DNA of 64,000 nucleotides from Labyrinthula sp. Ha (taxonomy: Eukaryota; Sar; Bigyra; Labyrinthulida; Labyrinthulaceae). The position numbers and the translations under genes were made by a program. Below the pieces are notes generated by a model, which saw nothing but the letters and a program-made list of their open reading frames with translations, ran no database searches and had not been told where the DNA came from. Below are positions 1 through 12,735 of this stretch, one piece after another; positions within the stretch are counted from its first letter, which is position 1; the number at the start of each line of letters is the position of its first letter. The DNA is taken from NCBI GenBank assembly GCA_015227615.1, contig JAALGZ010000013.1, positions 434,001 to 498,000 of the forward strand, in the 5' to 3' direction.

Positions 1-3000
1 AAACAAATAAATCTGGCACTTAGAGAATCAACTATAAAGAAGTACATTTTTCTTAATTTACGTGGTTTTATCTAATTTTTTCAAGTTGAGAATTTAAGCA
101 CTGTTTAGAATCGGGTATTGCCAACCTATTGATGGGCCATTTCAAAGTAATCTGTAACTACCAAAACACGAAAACCATATAGCTAATTTTACTGACGTAT
201 AGAATAGGTAGATGATATATTTATTTCTAAAATAAAAGAATTTTCTTGTAAATATTGTTGTATTTTTTTGATCTAATAATCTCATGAAATAGGACCAAAG
301 AAGCACGAGCTCACAAGATTCCCAATGAAATGACACCCAACCTAAGTGTTTAGAAAATTGAAATCCATATTAAAGTAGAGAAATCACATTAACTAAATAT
401 AGTTCAATAAATACTGCATTTTTTGATGACTCATCTCCATAAATTTGTTTAGAACGAATAGTATTTAATTTTCCGAGAGTTTTGTTCTTGGTAGTCTTCT
501 GTATTTAATTGTCTAGCCAAACCTATCCAATATAAACACTTCTGTTCCAAGAGTGACAACCTTTGTTCTCAAAATCGACCATGTCACAAAGTAACTATCT
601 TCAACCAAAATATTCTCCATAAAATAGTTGTTTACAAAAACTAACTATGACTGAAGATGACTTCTGTACAGCGATAACTAACAATTCGTTATGATAGAGT
701 TATGCAACCCAAGAGTGTCGTAGCAGCCCAAAGGATTAGAAGTAATTTTTCTGTATATATATATGTTTGTATCAAAGTATTTAAAGTTGCTTTGTTTTTG
801 CCTACCCTTTTATTAATTCTTTTTCTCACACAATGATCTCACTAATTTTACTCTATGTAGAGTTCAAGTAATATCACGAAGCTAAGGAGTTATTCTATGA
901 TTCTGGAAGCTTTGGTTTAACTCTATAAGAACTAGTGCGTTACTCTATATTACCACAAGAGTTCAGCTTATTTGCCATTGTAGTTGCGCATTAATCTATG
1001 ACAGAAAATTTAGGGTATTAAACTTATGATAATTCTTAAGGTAAGGATGACGCTTTTTGAAACATCACCTATCATGTATAAGTACTTTTAATATTAGAAC
1101 ATAGCTGTAATTTCTCCACCAGGTCAATTCGCCTACCTACTTTAGTCAATAAATCAAAAATTGATCAAACCGAAAGGGTTAATGTAGTCTCTAAGCAAAT
1201 ATATAACACGTAATCACCACATCCGTATCTAATGAACAGTCGCTTGAGTTAGTGGAAATAAAAAGATATGAAAATATTCTGAGAATATGATCTCAGGAGC
1301 TATTAAGAAAATATGCTTCACTAGCTTTAGATTTTCTCTTGCTGTCAAGACCTAAGATTCAACGCCCCGTAATTTGAAGAATTAGATGCACAATTAGATT
1401 CTCATTCGTAGGGACCTGATTTGGACCTAGCTAAATAACGAGCTATACATACTCGACATTGTCCTTTTTTGTTAAACTGTTTCATAAGAGTTAATCATAT
1501 TGGTAAAAAGTCTTAAATTTATACCCATGTATTTAACAAACACATTGTATGCATATTCTAAGGCATTGTTTGAATCTTAATATGTACTATATAGTTCTTA
1601 CAACAGTTACTAATGCTACTGTGCACAACTACCCATTGGACATTTATCTATTTGACAAGTAGATAACTAGCTCTTCTGGTATATCTAAAATGATTATATC
1701 TGTTCTAAATTATTTTTAATGTAATGGCAAAATGTAAAGTGTTGTGCTAATTTACATAATTGCATGTGTTTCGTTTTTTTAATTGTATAGAAAGTTTGAT
1801 GACTAGACTTGGTAATAGCGTTTCAAGTAAAATTGAATTGTTTATAAATGAGAATACTTTGCTGCACATTATAAAAATATTTTTCATTGGTAACATATAA
1901 TTAATTTTTCGGTGATTCAAGACGAGTATTAAAAATATCATTAACCACAGAAAATTCGTTCAAGCTACATATGTTTTTTCTTTTCAAACATTAAAAAATA
2001 TCATGCTTTCTTTGTATTTAATCTGAGGGACTAAAACACAGATATAAATACATAATTGACCGGATATTGTTTATGAAGGGAAATGAAACAGTACTAAAAC
2101 TAGTTAAGGGTTATCTTAGATTAATTTCCAGCAACTTCAACCACACATTATAATCTTATTGGGCTATGATGTTAAAATAAAAGTATTTAATGTCTAAATT
2201 CCTAGTTTTCTTATCTATGTCAATTTTGGTAAGGAGTAAATATTTTTTTTATATCATTTGACGTGGAACAACCTGACTCGCTCTAGTCTAGAACATTTCC
2301 GGTGCCGTGAATCATAGTGTACAAACAGAAAGATATGAATAAGGTTATGCATAAATATTTTTAAAAGTTTAGGACTGAATAATAGTATTTGCCGCTTATT
2401 TCCGTTGTCAAGTATGACAGTGAAATTTAGGTTGCGAAACTGTAGGAATAGGTCAATCACCTATAGCAAGGAATGTTTTGCACTGCAACCGGACAATTAA
2501 CTGCATCTATTTTTAAAAATGCTCTTGAAAAGGTATGGCAATCATTTATAGGGATATTTACTTTTTTAATAGCTTTGACCCAAACATGTGTTGATAAGAT
2601 AATGAATTACCGAGTTTCCGTCTGTGTTACTGTATAAATTGTCAAGAAAGCTAGTACACAATGGTATTATTAGTTATTTTTGACTTAAATATGTATAAAA
2701 CGTCCTTCTCATTACAATCGATAGGATATCTTTAGACGTTTTAACTGTTTAAAACGTGCTACAAGGATTTAACTATAAGTTTATTAACTCCTTCGCTTGA
2801 TTTTCTAAGGTTTCTGTACCCTGGGTAAAGGGGTTACGCTTTCGATTATTATTGTTTAATATTTGAATGTCGTTGTGTATCTCTTTTTCTTTCGGAGATC
2901 TGACAAATTTGAACTGAAGACAGAATTCAATTTATAAAAAAATGTTTGATATCGGTTGCCATAAGCACTTAAATGGCTAAGAAATAGTGATGGGGTGAAA

Positions 3001-3027
3001 TATGCCTGAGAGGGTAGTTTAAAAATG

Positions 3028-3056
3028 AATATATATATATCTATATCTATATCTAA
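3028..3056. repeat. TA / TCTATA microsatellite
   Basis: A short (TA)n run passes directly into repeats of TCTATA. It is a simple-sequence tract with no gene next to it. Confidence 0.8.
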
Positions 3057-4088
3057 ATCCAACCCTTGAATCTAGCAATACATTATCTCTAGTTAGTTTA
3101 AAGCAGAATGATAATAACAACTTAAAAAAATAAATACATCTATCACTTAGAGGCAGAATACGAATTAGCTGTCTTTTGTCAAAATACCTACAGGCTATCG
3201 ACAATGGAAGGGGACACAAAACTTTAAATTTACACCTCTGTAATTCAAAAAAAATATTAGTCACTCAAAATTTATTGTATTAATTCTCGAAATATCTTCA
3301 ACAAACTCAAGTGCTGCTAAGGCTACAATAATGGACACCCCTCTTCTTCACATTTTCCTATTTATGACCAGAATCTGTAAGGCTTAAAATCAGAGAAACT
3401 CTGTGTTAGTATATAGGAGAGATTGGTCCTAAACAGAGCATGAAAATATATTTGCTTCTGTTTAAGTTAGCCTGATTCCATCTGTTCTGTATATATGTAT
3501 AACTCTAGGCCTTTTCACCATGATAAGTAAAGATTTATAACAGCTATAAGGCAAGAATAATATAATAGTTGATTTCGGTTGTTTATGCCATAAATTCAGT
3601 GGTTGTACTCACCTTGATTTGCCAATAATTTATTGGGCGATAGTGTCTTTCTTGCTTGATTCCTATTGACCAGCAACTATGTTAATCGATATTAATTTGC
3701 CATATGTCCTCACTAAGGAACGGATTTAATAAGAGTTATCAATAATAAGTTGATAATTATTTTGATTCTGACTATCTGTAAAAGAGGTGGGATTTTTATT
3801 TTTATAAAATAATTCTTATTATCTATTGATTGTCAGTACAAGCCTGTGCCACATCTCTTTAGACTGAATGACCCAAAATTACATATTTTATTTGTCCGCC
3901 ATATGAAAATTCAATTTAAAAGGACATATGACCCTGTACTAATCCGTTAATTGGATGCAGTTGAGTCCTGTACTCCGCATTTTGAAGTATTTAATACAGT
4001 GGAGAATTAAATATTGAATTTTTGACCACTTGGCCCAAGATCATATATGCCAATTAATTATTGATTCCGAATTAAATGTCAATAAACA

Positions 4089-4215
4089 ATCCAAATAATT
4101 GATTATTGATCAGAATCAATCAAAAAGAAATGTAAAGGCAAAAAAATATTGATAAATTATCAATAAATTAAATTCAATCCCTAATCTTCACTAACGAACA
4201 AATAATTATTTGGAT
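4089..4215. repeat. Inverted repeat, 12-bp arms, 103-bp spacer
   Basis: ATCCAAATAATT at 4089-4100 is perfectly complementary to AATTATTTGGAT at 4204-4215. The interval is rich in ATTGAT-type words. The arms could be the ends of a tiny non-autonomous element, but I see no clear flanking duplication. In AT-rich DNA a 12-bp match at this distance may also be chance. Confidence 0.4.
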
Positions 4216-5341
4216 AGAATCAATAATATTTAAGGAAACAAAAATTAAAAACATCTTATTACCCGTCACGTTATAAACAAAAAAATAGTTTTTTCTTTAT
4301 AATTTTCATCAATATACATGTCTATTGAGCCAAAAATTTCCCTAGTGTCTTTGACTTGCCATAGACATATAGGAGTAATTTTGGCCTAGAAACACATAAT
4401 TATTTTAAACAACTATTCTAGGTACTGATATCTTATTCAACAACAACTCAATAATTTTGCAATAAGAAGTGACTTAGAGTTCCTTGCAGGCAAAGCACCA
4501 ACTTCAATTAGAACCAAAGTATAGAAGAATCTTATGATATCATCATTCGCACTGGCTTGAAACACATACAAGGGAAAAGGATACAGTAAAATCAATTTAT
4601 GACTGAGCGGATTATACAAATCCATCGTCGGTACCTGAAGATATTGATTAAGAAGTGTTACATGTTAATTAATCACGCTAGACCAACGTAATCAATACTC
4701 TAGTAGATCAATGCATGCACCAGCTAAAGAGCAGCAGAAAAAATATGAAGGTTTCTTAACTACTTGGTTTGTTTTGTAAACTGCAGCTTAGATAATAAAG
4801 TAGTTGATACATTGTTTTAAGAAAATTAAAATCCATTTTAGCGTATACAGTTAAATGTAGCATATGAGTAGAATCTTACTTGTTTTTCGAGTAATATAAG
4901 AGCTTCTATTGCATCTCCAATATACTAAGATCTCTGCACATTTTCCCGTAATGTAATAAGATTTTAATTAGTAAAGCTTTTTTAACTGCGAGTAAGAATA
5001 AGGAAAAATCTTATTAATTACTATTTCCACAATATAACAAACTTTTTTATCTGCCAACTAACTAATTCTAATATCTATGAGTCACTGTTTACCTGTCAAA
5101 TCATGAAATCTGGTATAACTTCAGGAATATAAACACCAAAGCCTAGCCTAGGAGCCTTATTAACTAATTATTTTAATCTATTTCATCTTTTTCTAAACAT
5201 AGTACAGCTGTTTACCCTCATATGTGTTAACTAGCAGTTAATCATAAGTACAGCATATGCTTTTGTTAAATACCTATCGGATGTATCGGATGGTGAGTTC
5301 ATAACATAATAACAACAAGAAAAAAGACTTTCATAAACTTC

Positions 5342-5393
5342 ATATCTCAAACTTAGGCTTTCCTAGAGGTGGAATCTAGACAGTTTGAGATAT
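5342..5393. repeat. Hairpin-forming inverted repeat, 12-bp arms
   Basis: ATATCTCAAACT at 5342-5353 is perfectly complementary to AGTTTGAGATAT at 5382-5393, with a 28-nt loop. It lies far from any recognised gene. It could fold as a cruciform or RNA hairpin, or be a terminal repeat pair of a very short element. Confidence 0.5.
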
Positions 5394-6506
5394 AGGAAAG
5401 CTAATTAGTAGAAAAAATGTCATTCTGAGAGAACTTTTATTTAAATATAATTTTCATGGTATAAAACAAAGTGTTAATCGGAAGGAACTCACATAGCTAC
5501 TTCATGACCTGGTTGAAGGTATACATAGGCAGCAAAATTATAACACTTAGCCGAGAAAAGAGATAATATAAAGATGAAGAGCTTAACAAGATAAAGGGCA
5601 AGAACATAGTAGTAACTTTGATATCTTGAATCCTCTTGTCTTATAAGTAAATCCATTAAGAAAGTTAATATGGTATCTGCATAAAATTAGAAGGCAAATG
5701 AAAAAACTCATAAAGGTAGTAAGAAAAGTATATCTTGTGTCTAAGAACTCTACTATAGCAAATTAAGTTTGAGAAAAAATTTGTTTCCACCAGGATATAG
5801 CGAATATATATATTGGTTGCATCAAAGTTTCTAGTGTGTAAAAAGTAATTCCAGATATACTAGAGCAAGGACTAAGCACAGTTGTTATCACTGAAGTTTG
5901 TTATAAGAAGATAACTATAAATTAATTCTTTTCAATTATGGGACTACCAACAAAGGCTAACACATTAGTGGTGGGTTTAAAATGTAAAAATTGTCATCAG
6001 AAACTATCCATACCCCCGTGTGCCTTACTCATTATTTTTTTGACTACTATACCTTGTTTCTTGATGCTGAAGTAGTGGAAATATACAAATAACATGAAAC
6101 AAAGCCAGTCTGATCCCCAGGTCCATTAAGAAAGATGGTTTGATCATAGTTTACACCTTAATGACAACAACAACTGAGCTAGGAAAAAGGTGATGTCCAA
6201 TTTTAGCACCCTTTTCTTTAATCAATATAGGATAAGGTTTTCTTGGTGTGAACAAGAATTATTGTAACCGAAACTTTCCCGTATCAATGAAAGGAATTGA
6301 GGCCTGTGATGTTGATGAATTTGAAGAATCTAGAACAAGTCAACAAAATGTTCTTAATAATTATTTACTCTACACTATTTTTGGAGGCTAAAGCCTATAT
6401 TTTTCTTGCACGACTAAGATCAACCCAAACTGCAAAAATCAATATTGGGAACCCTCATAAGAAACGAAAAACCTGCTGAGGTAGAAAACCAAATACGCCG
6501 TCAAAT

Positions 6507-7835
6507 CTAGACTTGGACGATTAAACTTACATCATCTGAAACATAGTTAACGCAGCAAGGTCTGTTATTCCACATAAACTTGTAGCAAGTATAGAAAAAG
6601 CAAAACGGAGGTACATAGTTCAGCCAATTGTAGACATTAAAAACCACTTTGTAGAATGCCCAGATCCACAGGAACAAAGTACCACCGACAGCTACTAGCA
6701 ACACCTTTTCCACTTGAGGCTCTGATACCACATTTGATACCGTATAAATAGTAACAACCACGAGAATAAGAAGGTTACTAAGCCGTAAATAACAGTCAAC
6801 AATACATACTTTTTGCGCCCTATACGGTAAGGACCAATATATAAAAATAAAAGTGAAGCAGAGCAACCCTAATGAGACTAACGCATCAACCGGTACTCCT
6901 TTGAAGATATATCCACTTAGAAATTTTTCATTAAGTAAAAGGAGTATTTTTTCCAAAGGCGAAATGAGCATAACAAATGACCACTCTGGATTTATTATAA
7001 AGATAGTTGGTGTTTTGGTATAAAATCTTTCATTCAGTAGATGGTCATAGTTCTTGTTGCAAGGTGCTTTCTTGCAATACTCTCTGGAATCTAGATAAAA
7101 GAAGCAGAGAAATAGACCAATGAAACTTGATCCTAAGACCAAAATAAGAAGCCTTACTTTTTCAGATTCTTCGACCAATGTTTGAGTCAACCAGATAGAT
7201 ATAATAGGGGCAAAAACAACATCTAGAACTGACTTAGCTAGCCCATATATTCGTCCATAATAGTCATCCCAGCAAAATTTCTCTTTGTTTGAAAAAATCT
7301 GTTCGAATACAGTGGTAAAATAGAAGTATCTTACAATGTAAGCGAAGTATTGGAGTACATAAAAGAATGAAAAGGCGAGAGGAAGTGCACTAAATTCATA
7401 CTCAAAAACTTCCAGTACTGCAAAAATCAGAACTGTTACCCCAAACATTACCACATCAAAACAGCAATCTTTAAGCCTTGGTTTTTTTTTAGTTCCAATT
7501 AAAGCAGTAGCAATCCAATAGAAAAGAAATGCCTTGAACATAAACAACGTCAAAACAAGGTTCAAATTCTGTTCAGAACTCAAACTCCAGTTAACTTCAA
7601 AAAATACGTAGTTCTTTACTTTTCCTAAAGTTTCTTTCCAGCTTTGTGGATAGTTTAGGTTATCAAGTTGAATAAGCGAAAGAGATTGTAAATGGGAAAT
7701 GAACATTAAGAATAACGCCATAGTCTGCTGCAGGATCATTGTTTTTCTTTCACCATAGGATGTCTCACACTCTAGAGTATTAACTCCTAAACAACAAAAC
7801 ACACGCCCTAGGAATAAACAAAGAAACTTGATCAT
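6507..7835 (-). CDS. Polytopic membrane protein, unknown family
   Basis: A single-exon 442-residue protein with an ATG start at 7835. I do not recognise the family. Hydrophobic segments at about residues 35-55, 90-112, 125-145, 150-173, 203-220, 227-247, 314-335, 350-370 and 376-398 suggest eight or nine membrane helices. A charged loop containing Cys254 and Cys259 falls between the helices ending near 247 and starting near 314. The N-terminal 17 residues are also hydrophobic and could be a signal or first anchor. Cysteine and aromatic content is high, with a cysteine-rich tail (Cys427, Cys428). There is no transporter, channel or glycosyltransferase signature I can name. It stands alone, with about 3 kb to the next gene. 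The length and continuous frame in AT-rich DNA make it very likely to be real; the function is open. Confidence 0.8.
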   Translation of the reverse strand: MIKFLCLFLGRVFCCLGVNTLECETSYGERKTMILQQTMALFLMFISHLQSLSLIQLDNLNYPQSWKETLGKVKNYVFFEVNWSLSSEQNLNLVLTLFMFKAFLFYWIATALIGTKKKPRLKDCCFDVVMFGVTVLIFAVLEVFEYEFSALPLAFSFFYVLQYFAYIVRYFYFTTVFEQIFSNKEKFCWDDYYGRIYGLAKSVLDVVFAPIISIWLTQTLVEESEKVRLLILVLGSSFIGLFLCFFYLDSREYCKKAPCNKNYDHLLNERFYTKTPTIFIINPEWSFVMLISPLEKILLLLNEKFLSGYIFKGVPVDALVSLGLLCFTFIFIYWSLPYRAQKVCIVDCYLRLSNLLILVVVTIYTVSNVVSEPQVEKVLLVAVGGTLFLWIWAFYKVVFNVYNWLNYVPPFCFFYTCYKFMWNNRPCCVNYVSDDVSLIVQV

Positions 7836-10822
7836 GTATATATTTATTTGTAACTCTGGTCCAATACAAATATCCTAGCTATTAGTTGCTTGTATGTGAA
7901 ATCTCTGTGGACTTAGATGTAAGGTTCCCTTTCTAAGCAAACGGTTTTGATTTGAAACAACCTCTTTCTCAAGGGAAAAATTAAGAATAGATAAAGATGT
8001 GTATTCCCAAGACTTTGTATGTTTAATTTTTTTCACAGACTTTCTTTGTCCAAATATTATTCTATCTCCTGTAACTATGAGTCAATACAGGACAACGAAA
8101 AAAGAACCGCTGTTCCGGGCATATAAAACGATAAATAGATAATAATGTCGGGAACTTGTATAAAATAATACAGTTTCACTTAGTTTATGAGATCAGGAAA
8201 CAAACGAAGCAGCAAGACATGGATACTTGACTTGAAACTGGTTCACCCTTTTGTGAGATAGAGCCCTGTACATGCTAGTTTTCTGAATAGATATGTTCCT
8301 TCAAAAGCAAGAAATGAAAACTAAATAATATGTGCTACAATAGCCTCAGCTGAGACATTTTGAACCTTGTCTGAATTGAGATTAGGAAGCCTTCATACAG
8401 TGTAGCTAGCACATAATTTTCGGCACCGTTCTCACTCTGGTTCCATTATTCTTTTTTATAATAGTTCAGCAGTAAAATTTAGTGCAAAAATAAATTATAG
8501 TGTAGATAACAGGAAGGGGAGCGAAAGGTATTAACTCTGCCTTTAAAGATTCGTCATCGTTTCTATTGTGCTAAGAAGATTCAGGTGAGTTGACCAAGAT
8601 TAAGAAGGAAAAGAAATCTTTTACAACACGTGGAGAAGATTTTTATCCTAATAACATCTTAATTTCCTCAAAATCTTGCTGGATTTAATTTGACAAGTTT
8701 TTTAAGATCACGTAAATATCTTTTCCCATTTGTTTTACCTCTTTTAAACAAACACATATATCTCAAATTGCCCAAAATATTCGTATATAGCTCAACGGAT
8801 TAATATATATATGATTTGATCATAGTTTGCTAGGTATTGACAATTGTCATTAGGATAAAATTAGAGGAAAATTTAAAGAAATAGTTTAACCATTGTCTTA
8901 AGAGAAAGGATATTATTTATATGTTGTTTCACTAACAAGATAAATACTTATTGAGTGCTCTATAGAAATTGCAATGCCTTTGCTGCTGGATTAGATTCAC
9001 AGTTTAGCTTGATGGAGGTGAGTTTTTAACCAGTTCTTACGGGGATAAAGAATCAGAGTCTGAAACCAATGTAGTTCAATTTGATTTTTTTCTATGGGTA
9101 TATTGTGAGTTCTATCTCTCTATGAAGGTCTTGAAGGTAATGATCATTTTACACCCACTGCTAACTAGTCCCTTCTAGGAAAGGAAGGCAACATATTATT
9201 TATCATTCACAAAGAAAACTCAAAAAAATGCTGGTGCGAGATAAATACAAAATCTTACCTACTTGCCTGAAAGACAAAGCAACATCTGCTATAAATATTA
9301 TAAGACTCCGAAGTATGTCCTTTCACCTCAGCCGCAACACTGTCCTTAGTTTGAAGAACTCGAGTATATCGAACTATTTGGGCACTAACAATGATATTAA
9401 ATAAGTCCCTTGTAATACAAATATTAAAGGTCAGCTATAAATCGTAGTTAGCGATAGTTTTGTGAATTTAATGACATAGAATAGAATTTGTTTAAGGGTT
9501 GAACCTCTATCTAGCGAGGAATACCAGGGCATGGAAAAAACAAAGAATTTATGTATTCCACATTCAATGTTTAATTTCTATCTGAAAGAAAAAAATTAAA
9601 TATTTGAACATGGGGTTTCAGCCTTAAAATTAAACTTCATATTCTAATTGGATGCGACATGTTTCAATCCGTACTTCTTCCTAAAAAATTCCAGCAAGAA
9701 ACTGTTCTTGCGGAAACTAGTAATTATATTAAGAAGGAGCTGACATTTTATCCTCATTAAGCTACAGTGAATAAATTCTAAAGAAAATAATTGCTTTTTT
9801 ATTTTATGCCTCTGGGATGATAAAGGTATATTTCAATTTATATATAGAAGGTATCCACTTGAAGTAACCTTTATCTATTTATTCTTAAGGTGGAGGAACT
9901 TTGCGTTGCCCATACATCAAGCTTTGAAATAGAAGTAAGGAATAAAACCTGTATCAAAGGATCACCTTGACAAAGGATCTGTTTCGTGTATAGGTTTATC
10001 TTAAATATAATACGCCCATCCACAAATGCCACCTCACTAAGGAAAAAATATCCTTGCCATTCATGTTTTCTTTCTCTGTTTCTTTCTCTGTTTCTTTCTC
10101 ATTAAGGTCAACGAGTTTTTTTATCTACAGTTTCTCATTGGCTCACATAGAATAAAAACATTTTATTAATTATATGACGAACGATAAATAATATGTTTTT
10201 TATACCTTCTTTTTCAGTTCTTCGATAACAAAGTATAAATTAAGTAATGCCTTTTCTTGCATAGTTAGTTTATTCTTATCTATGTAGCATTTCCTTAATA
10301 CGAATGCAATCATTCCAGGTCGATGAAGCATCTCGTTCGTAATAATGGATATATTCAATTCTTATTGGGTGAATGATAAGAAAATAAAAAATAATTGAGC
10401 TAGCCCAGTTGATATTTAAGTGCAACGTATGGAATATACCTTTCGTAAAACTTCTGTTAGTTGCTGCATGATAGCAGCTGATGAAACAATTGCGGGGCTT
10501 AAATCAGAGAGGGTAGATATAGATGCTATTGAAACTAGTTCATGCACAGGGTCTGTTTAAGTACAATTACTGGATAACCTTTAACTAAGTTATTATTCTT
10601 AGTACGATTATACTGTTTTTTTTCTTACTGATATAAGCCTGAGACCTTTGCCATTTTACATCTATTCTGTTCAGTACTTGTTTAAACTTTATTAAGTTTT
10701 TTCAAATATTGCAACATTTTTAATCTACACTTTAGGTCTACAAATATACATACATGATATATGAACTATGTTTCAAACGTTTTCTAATCAAAATCGATTC
10801 ATTAATATCTCTAGCAGAAAAA
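7836..10822. other. Gene-poor AT-rich stretch
   Basis: No open frame of note was found on either strand. It contains a pyrimidine-rich 12-nt tandem repeat near 10.07 kb, listed separately. The interval upstream of 7835 presumably includes the promoter of the membrane protein gene, but no defined element is visible. Confidence 0.6.
10067..10100. repeat. 12-nt pyrimidine tandem repeat, about 3 copies
   Basis: The unit TTTCTTTCTCTG occurs twice in full (10067-10078, 10079-10090), followed by a partial copy to 10100. It is a simple polypyrimidine minisatellite with no visible link to a gene. Confidence 0.85.
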
Positions 10823-10894
10823 TGGAGATGGTGGGAATTGAACCCACGACCTCATGCATGCTAAGCATGCGCTCTACCCCTGAGCTACACCCCC
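10823..10894 (-). tRNA. tRNA-Ala (anticodon AGC)
   Basis: On the minus strand 72 nt fold as a cloverleaf. The acceptor arms are GGGGGTG and CATCTCC, which pair with two G-U pairs, and the discriminator base is A. The D arm is GCTC..GAGC, and the anticodon loop CTTAGCA gives anticodon AGC (alanine). The T arm carries the usual GGTTCAATTCC box B core. No intron is present and CCA is not encoded. A TTTT run follows immediately (10819-10822), the expected RNA polymerase III terminator. The gene is isolated. Confidence 0.95.
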
Positions 10895-11623
10895 TTATAG
10901 CTGCAAAGGGCTGTGTATCAAATAAGATTTTATGTTGTATAACAGCTAAACCCAAAAACCAACCATGCGGCGACTCTGCATGACTTTGAAAAACTAAGCA
11001 GCATACTATCTATTACATCTTAAACAATACTTGTCACCATTCTTTCGGCAGTTGAAGGTAGAACTCTTCAGCAAGTGCTTCATGTTGATTTTACTTTGTA
11101 TTTAGGTTGAATGTAGTTATTTGAATTAGTTTCTATTTACTGCTCATGGCATAAGTTTGACTACACTTTTGGAGCTGTTGGAACCAGTTCTTGAAGTTTC
11201 ATACACTTTAACACACATGGAAACTATTGCTTCTGTGTTTTCAATAAGTGGAACAACAAATCCAACAACTCAAAGGACCTGCTTAATGTACCATTATTGC
11301 AGATTTCAGTTTTGTTACAGAAAAAGAACTCACTTCAAGCACCCACGTTGAATTTTGATCATCGTGTTAAAGAGAAGTGAAAAATGTGGAAAACGAAAAA
11401 GGGCTTAGCCTGTTTATTATTCAGTGCTGAGGTGGATAACTCGTTTTATACTTTTTTTTATTTGCATGCCCATACGCTTTGAACTTTTTGTGCTCAAAAT
11501 ATTCATCATGCAATATTTTTTCTTAAGTCATGAATACAGAGGCAGATTTATTCCATCTGTTTCTGATCCAGCTTTTGATATATTTTTGAATAATTATAAT
11601 ACAGGCAAATAACTTTAAATATG
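10895..11623. other. Intergenic, no clear gene
   Basis: Two short frames without ATG support or motifs occur on the plus strand (about 11157-11351 and 11424-11612). The first is slightly richer in G and C and reads in a protein-like way, so a decayed gene fragment is possible, but nothing identifies it. Confidence 0.5.
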
Positions 11624-12229
11624 CTATTTGTTTAAGTTTCTCCATTTGTCCTTCAAATCAACATTGGTGCGTAGAAAAAGTATATCTTTTAACTTATCGT
11701 CTTTCTTTATCAAAGACCAAATATTTCTTTCTCCTTGGTACTTCTCATATCCTTCGAAGAGAGCATTTGTTTCATCCTGGGACCAACTTACTCGCTTCTT
11801 GCTCGGCCAAAGCCTGGCCCTTAGTGCTTGAGCGGTCTCTATGTGTTCCGCATTTCCTTTCTTCATCTCCTCAGTTATCTTCTTATACTTTTCTACAAGT
11901 TTCTTTCGGTTCTTAGTTTTCTTAGGCTGAGAAGATTCGGCTCTCAAAACTGATTCATCTGAATCTATGCCTTCTTCATCAGCGGATTCAAATATGTAGC
12001 AAAGCTCCACAAATAGATTCCTTCGATCTGTTTTATTAAGCTTACGAATTATGCTCTTTGCGCTGTTCAAAAAGCTAATCTTCTCAGTTAGCTGATATCT
12101 TTGAGAAGCTGACGAACGCTTTCGCTTTACACCAGCAAGAGGTAATACTTCGTCTTCAGATCCAAAACCAGATAAACTTAACTCGTCAGCATTTGAAAGG
12201 TAGACCATGTGATCCTGACTTTGTTGCAT
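11624..12229 (-). CDS. Telobox-type Myb/SANT DNA-binding protein
   Basis: A 201-residue single-exon protein with an ATG start at 12229. The C-terminal residues 146-199 form one Myb/SANT repeat with tryptophans at 149, 171 and 196. It ends in VDLKDKWRNL, the telobox signature of TRF1/TRF2, fission yeast Taz1 and plant TRB/TRFL telomere-repeat proteins; in those families this helix reads the TTAGGG-type repeat. A basic KRKR at 35-38 may be a nuclear localisation signal, and residues 80-100 are acidic. A short helical stretch at 46-80 could be a dimerisation region, though it is much shorter than a TRFH domain. Telomere binding is inferred; some telobox proteins act as transcription factors. Three CRE sites in a 34-bp tandem repeat lie 70-145 bp upstream, suggesting regulated transcription. 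Confidence 0.88.
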   Translation of the reverse strand: MQQSQDHMVYLSNADELSLSGFGSEDEVLPLAGVKRKRSSASQRYQLTEKISFLNSAKSIIRKLNKTDRRNLFVELCYIFESADEEGIDSDESVLRAESSQPKKTKNRKKLVEKYKKITEEMKKGNAEHIETAQALRARLWPSKKRVSWSQDETNALFEGYEKYQGERNIWSLIKKDDKLKDILFLRTNVDLKDKWRNLNK

Positions 12230-12298
12230 ATTCGTGGAACAATGGAGTGTTCAAATTTCCTTATTTCGTCCCTTTGTCGTATTTTCACTGATGAGTAA

Positions 12299-12408
12299 TG
12301 ACGTCATATAACAAATAAGAATATCTCTTTAATGACGTCATATAACAAATAAGAATATCTCTTTAATGACGTCATATTAAGAATAAAGATATTATATTAG
12401 TGACATCA
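12299..12408. promoter_or_regulatory. 34-bp tandem repeat with CRE-type TGACGTCA sites
   Basis: The palindrome TGACGTCA (ATF/CREB or other bZIP consensus) occurs at 12299-12306, 12333-12340 and 12367-12374, and a one-base variant TGACATCA at 12401-12408. All four are exactly 34 bp apart. The first two full units are essentially identical; later ones diverge. The array ends 70 bp upstream of the telobox Myb start codon, so it is well placed to be a promoter element. Binding by a bZIP factor is inferred. Exact 34-bp spacing puts sites about 3.2 helical turns apart. Confidence 0.7.
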
Positions 12409-12735
12409 TATAGAGAATAGAATACTTTGGTAAGGAGATAATATTGAAAATAAAGAAACTTCAAAAGTGTTGTTATACATAGGATATATATATATATATA
12501 TTTACAGTGGCACCACAAAGAGACAAAAAGGGTATTTCGAATAAAAACAGAAAGTGTCGACATCAAAAGAAGAAAGATGATGTTAGTCAGAAATGACGAA
12601 GTTCAAGTATCATAAACTTTAGGTAACTACATGTTTACAAGTGGCTTGTATGATGTAATATGCTTGAAAAGCGGTATCTAAATTAAAAAAAAACAATCGT
12701 GTCTGAGTGTAACGAGGAAAGTAGGCACGATTTTC
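12409..12735. other. Intergenic with (TA)n run
   Basis: The stretch lies between the CRE repeats and the end of the next gene. A perfect TA run sits at about 12484-12500. No gene is seen. Confidence 0.6.

Larger units (their letters stand above)
1..6506. other. Gene-poor AT-rich stretch
   Basis: No convincing gene is visible on either strand. The only open frames are about 60-80 codons, lack recognisable motifs and are about what a random AT-rich sequence would give. It holds a small TA/TCTATA microsatellite, a widely spaced inverted repeat near 4.1 kb and a hairpin-forming inverted repeat near 5.35 kb, listed separately. Between 4.0 and 4.25 kb the sequence is dense in ATTGAT/ATCAAT words, which could be the remains of a small non-autonomous element, but no end or target duplication could be defined. 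Confidence 0.6.

Noticed and set aside
10768-10983. 71-codon plus-strand frame
   Set aside because: It runs across the tRNA-Ala gene on the other strand; it is a shadow of the tRNA.
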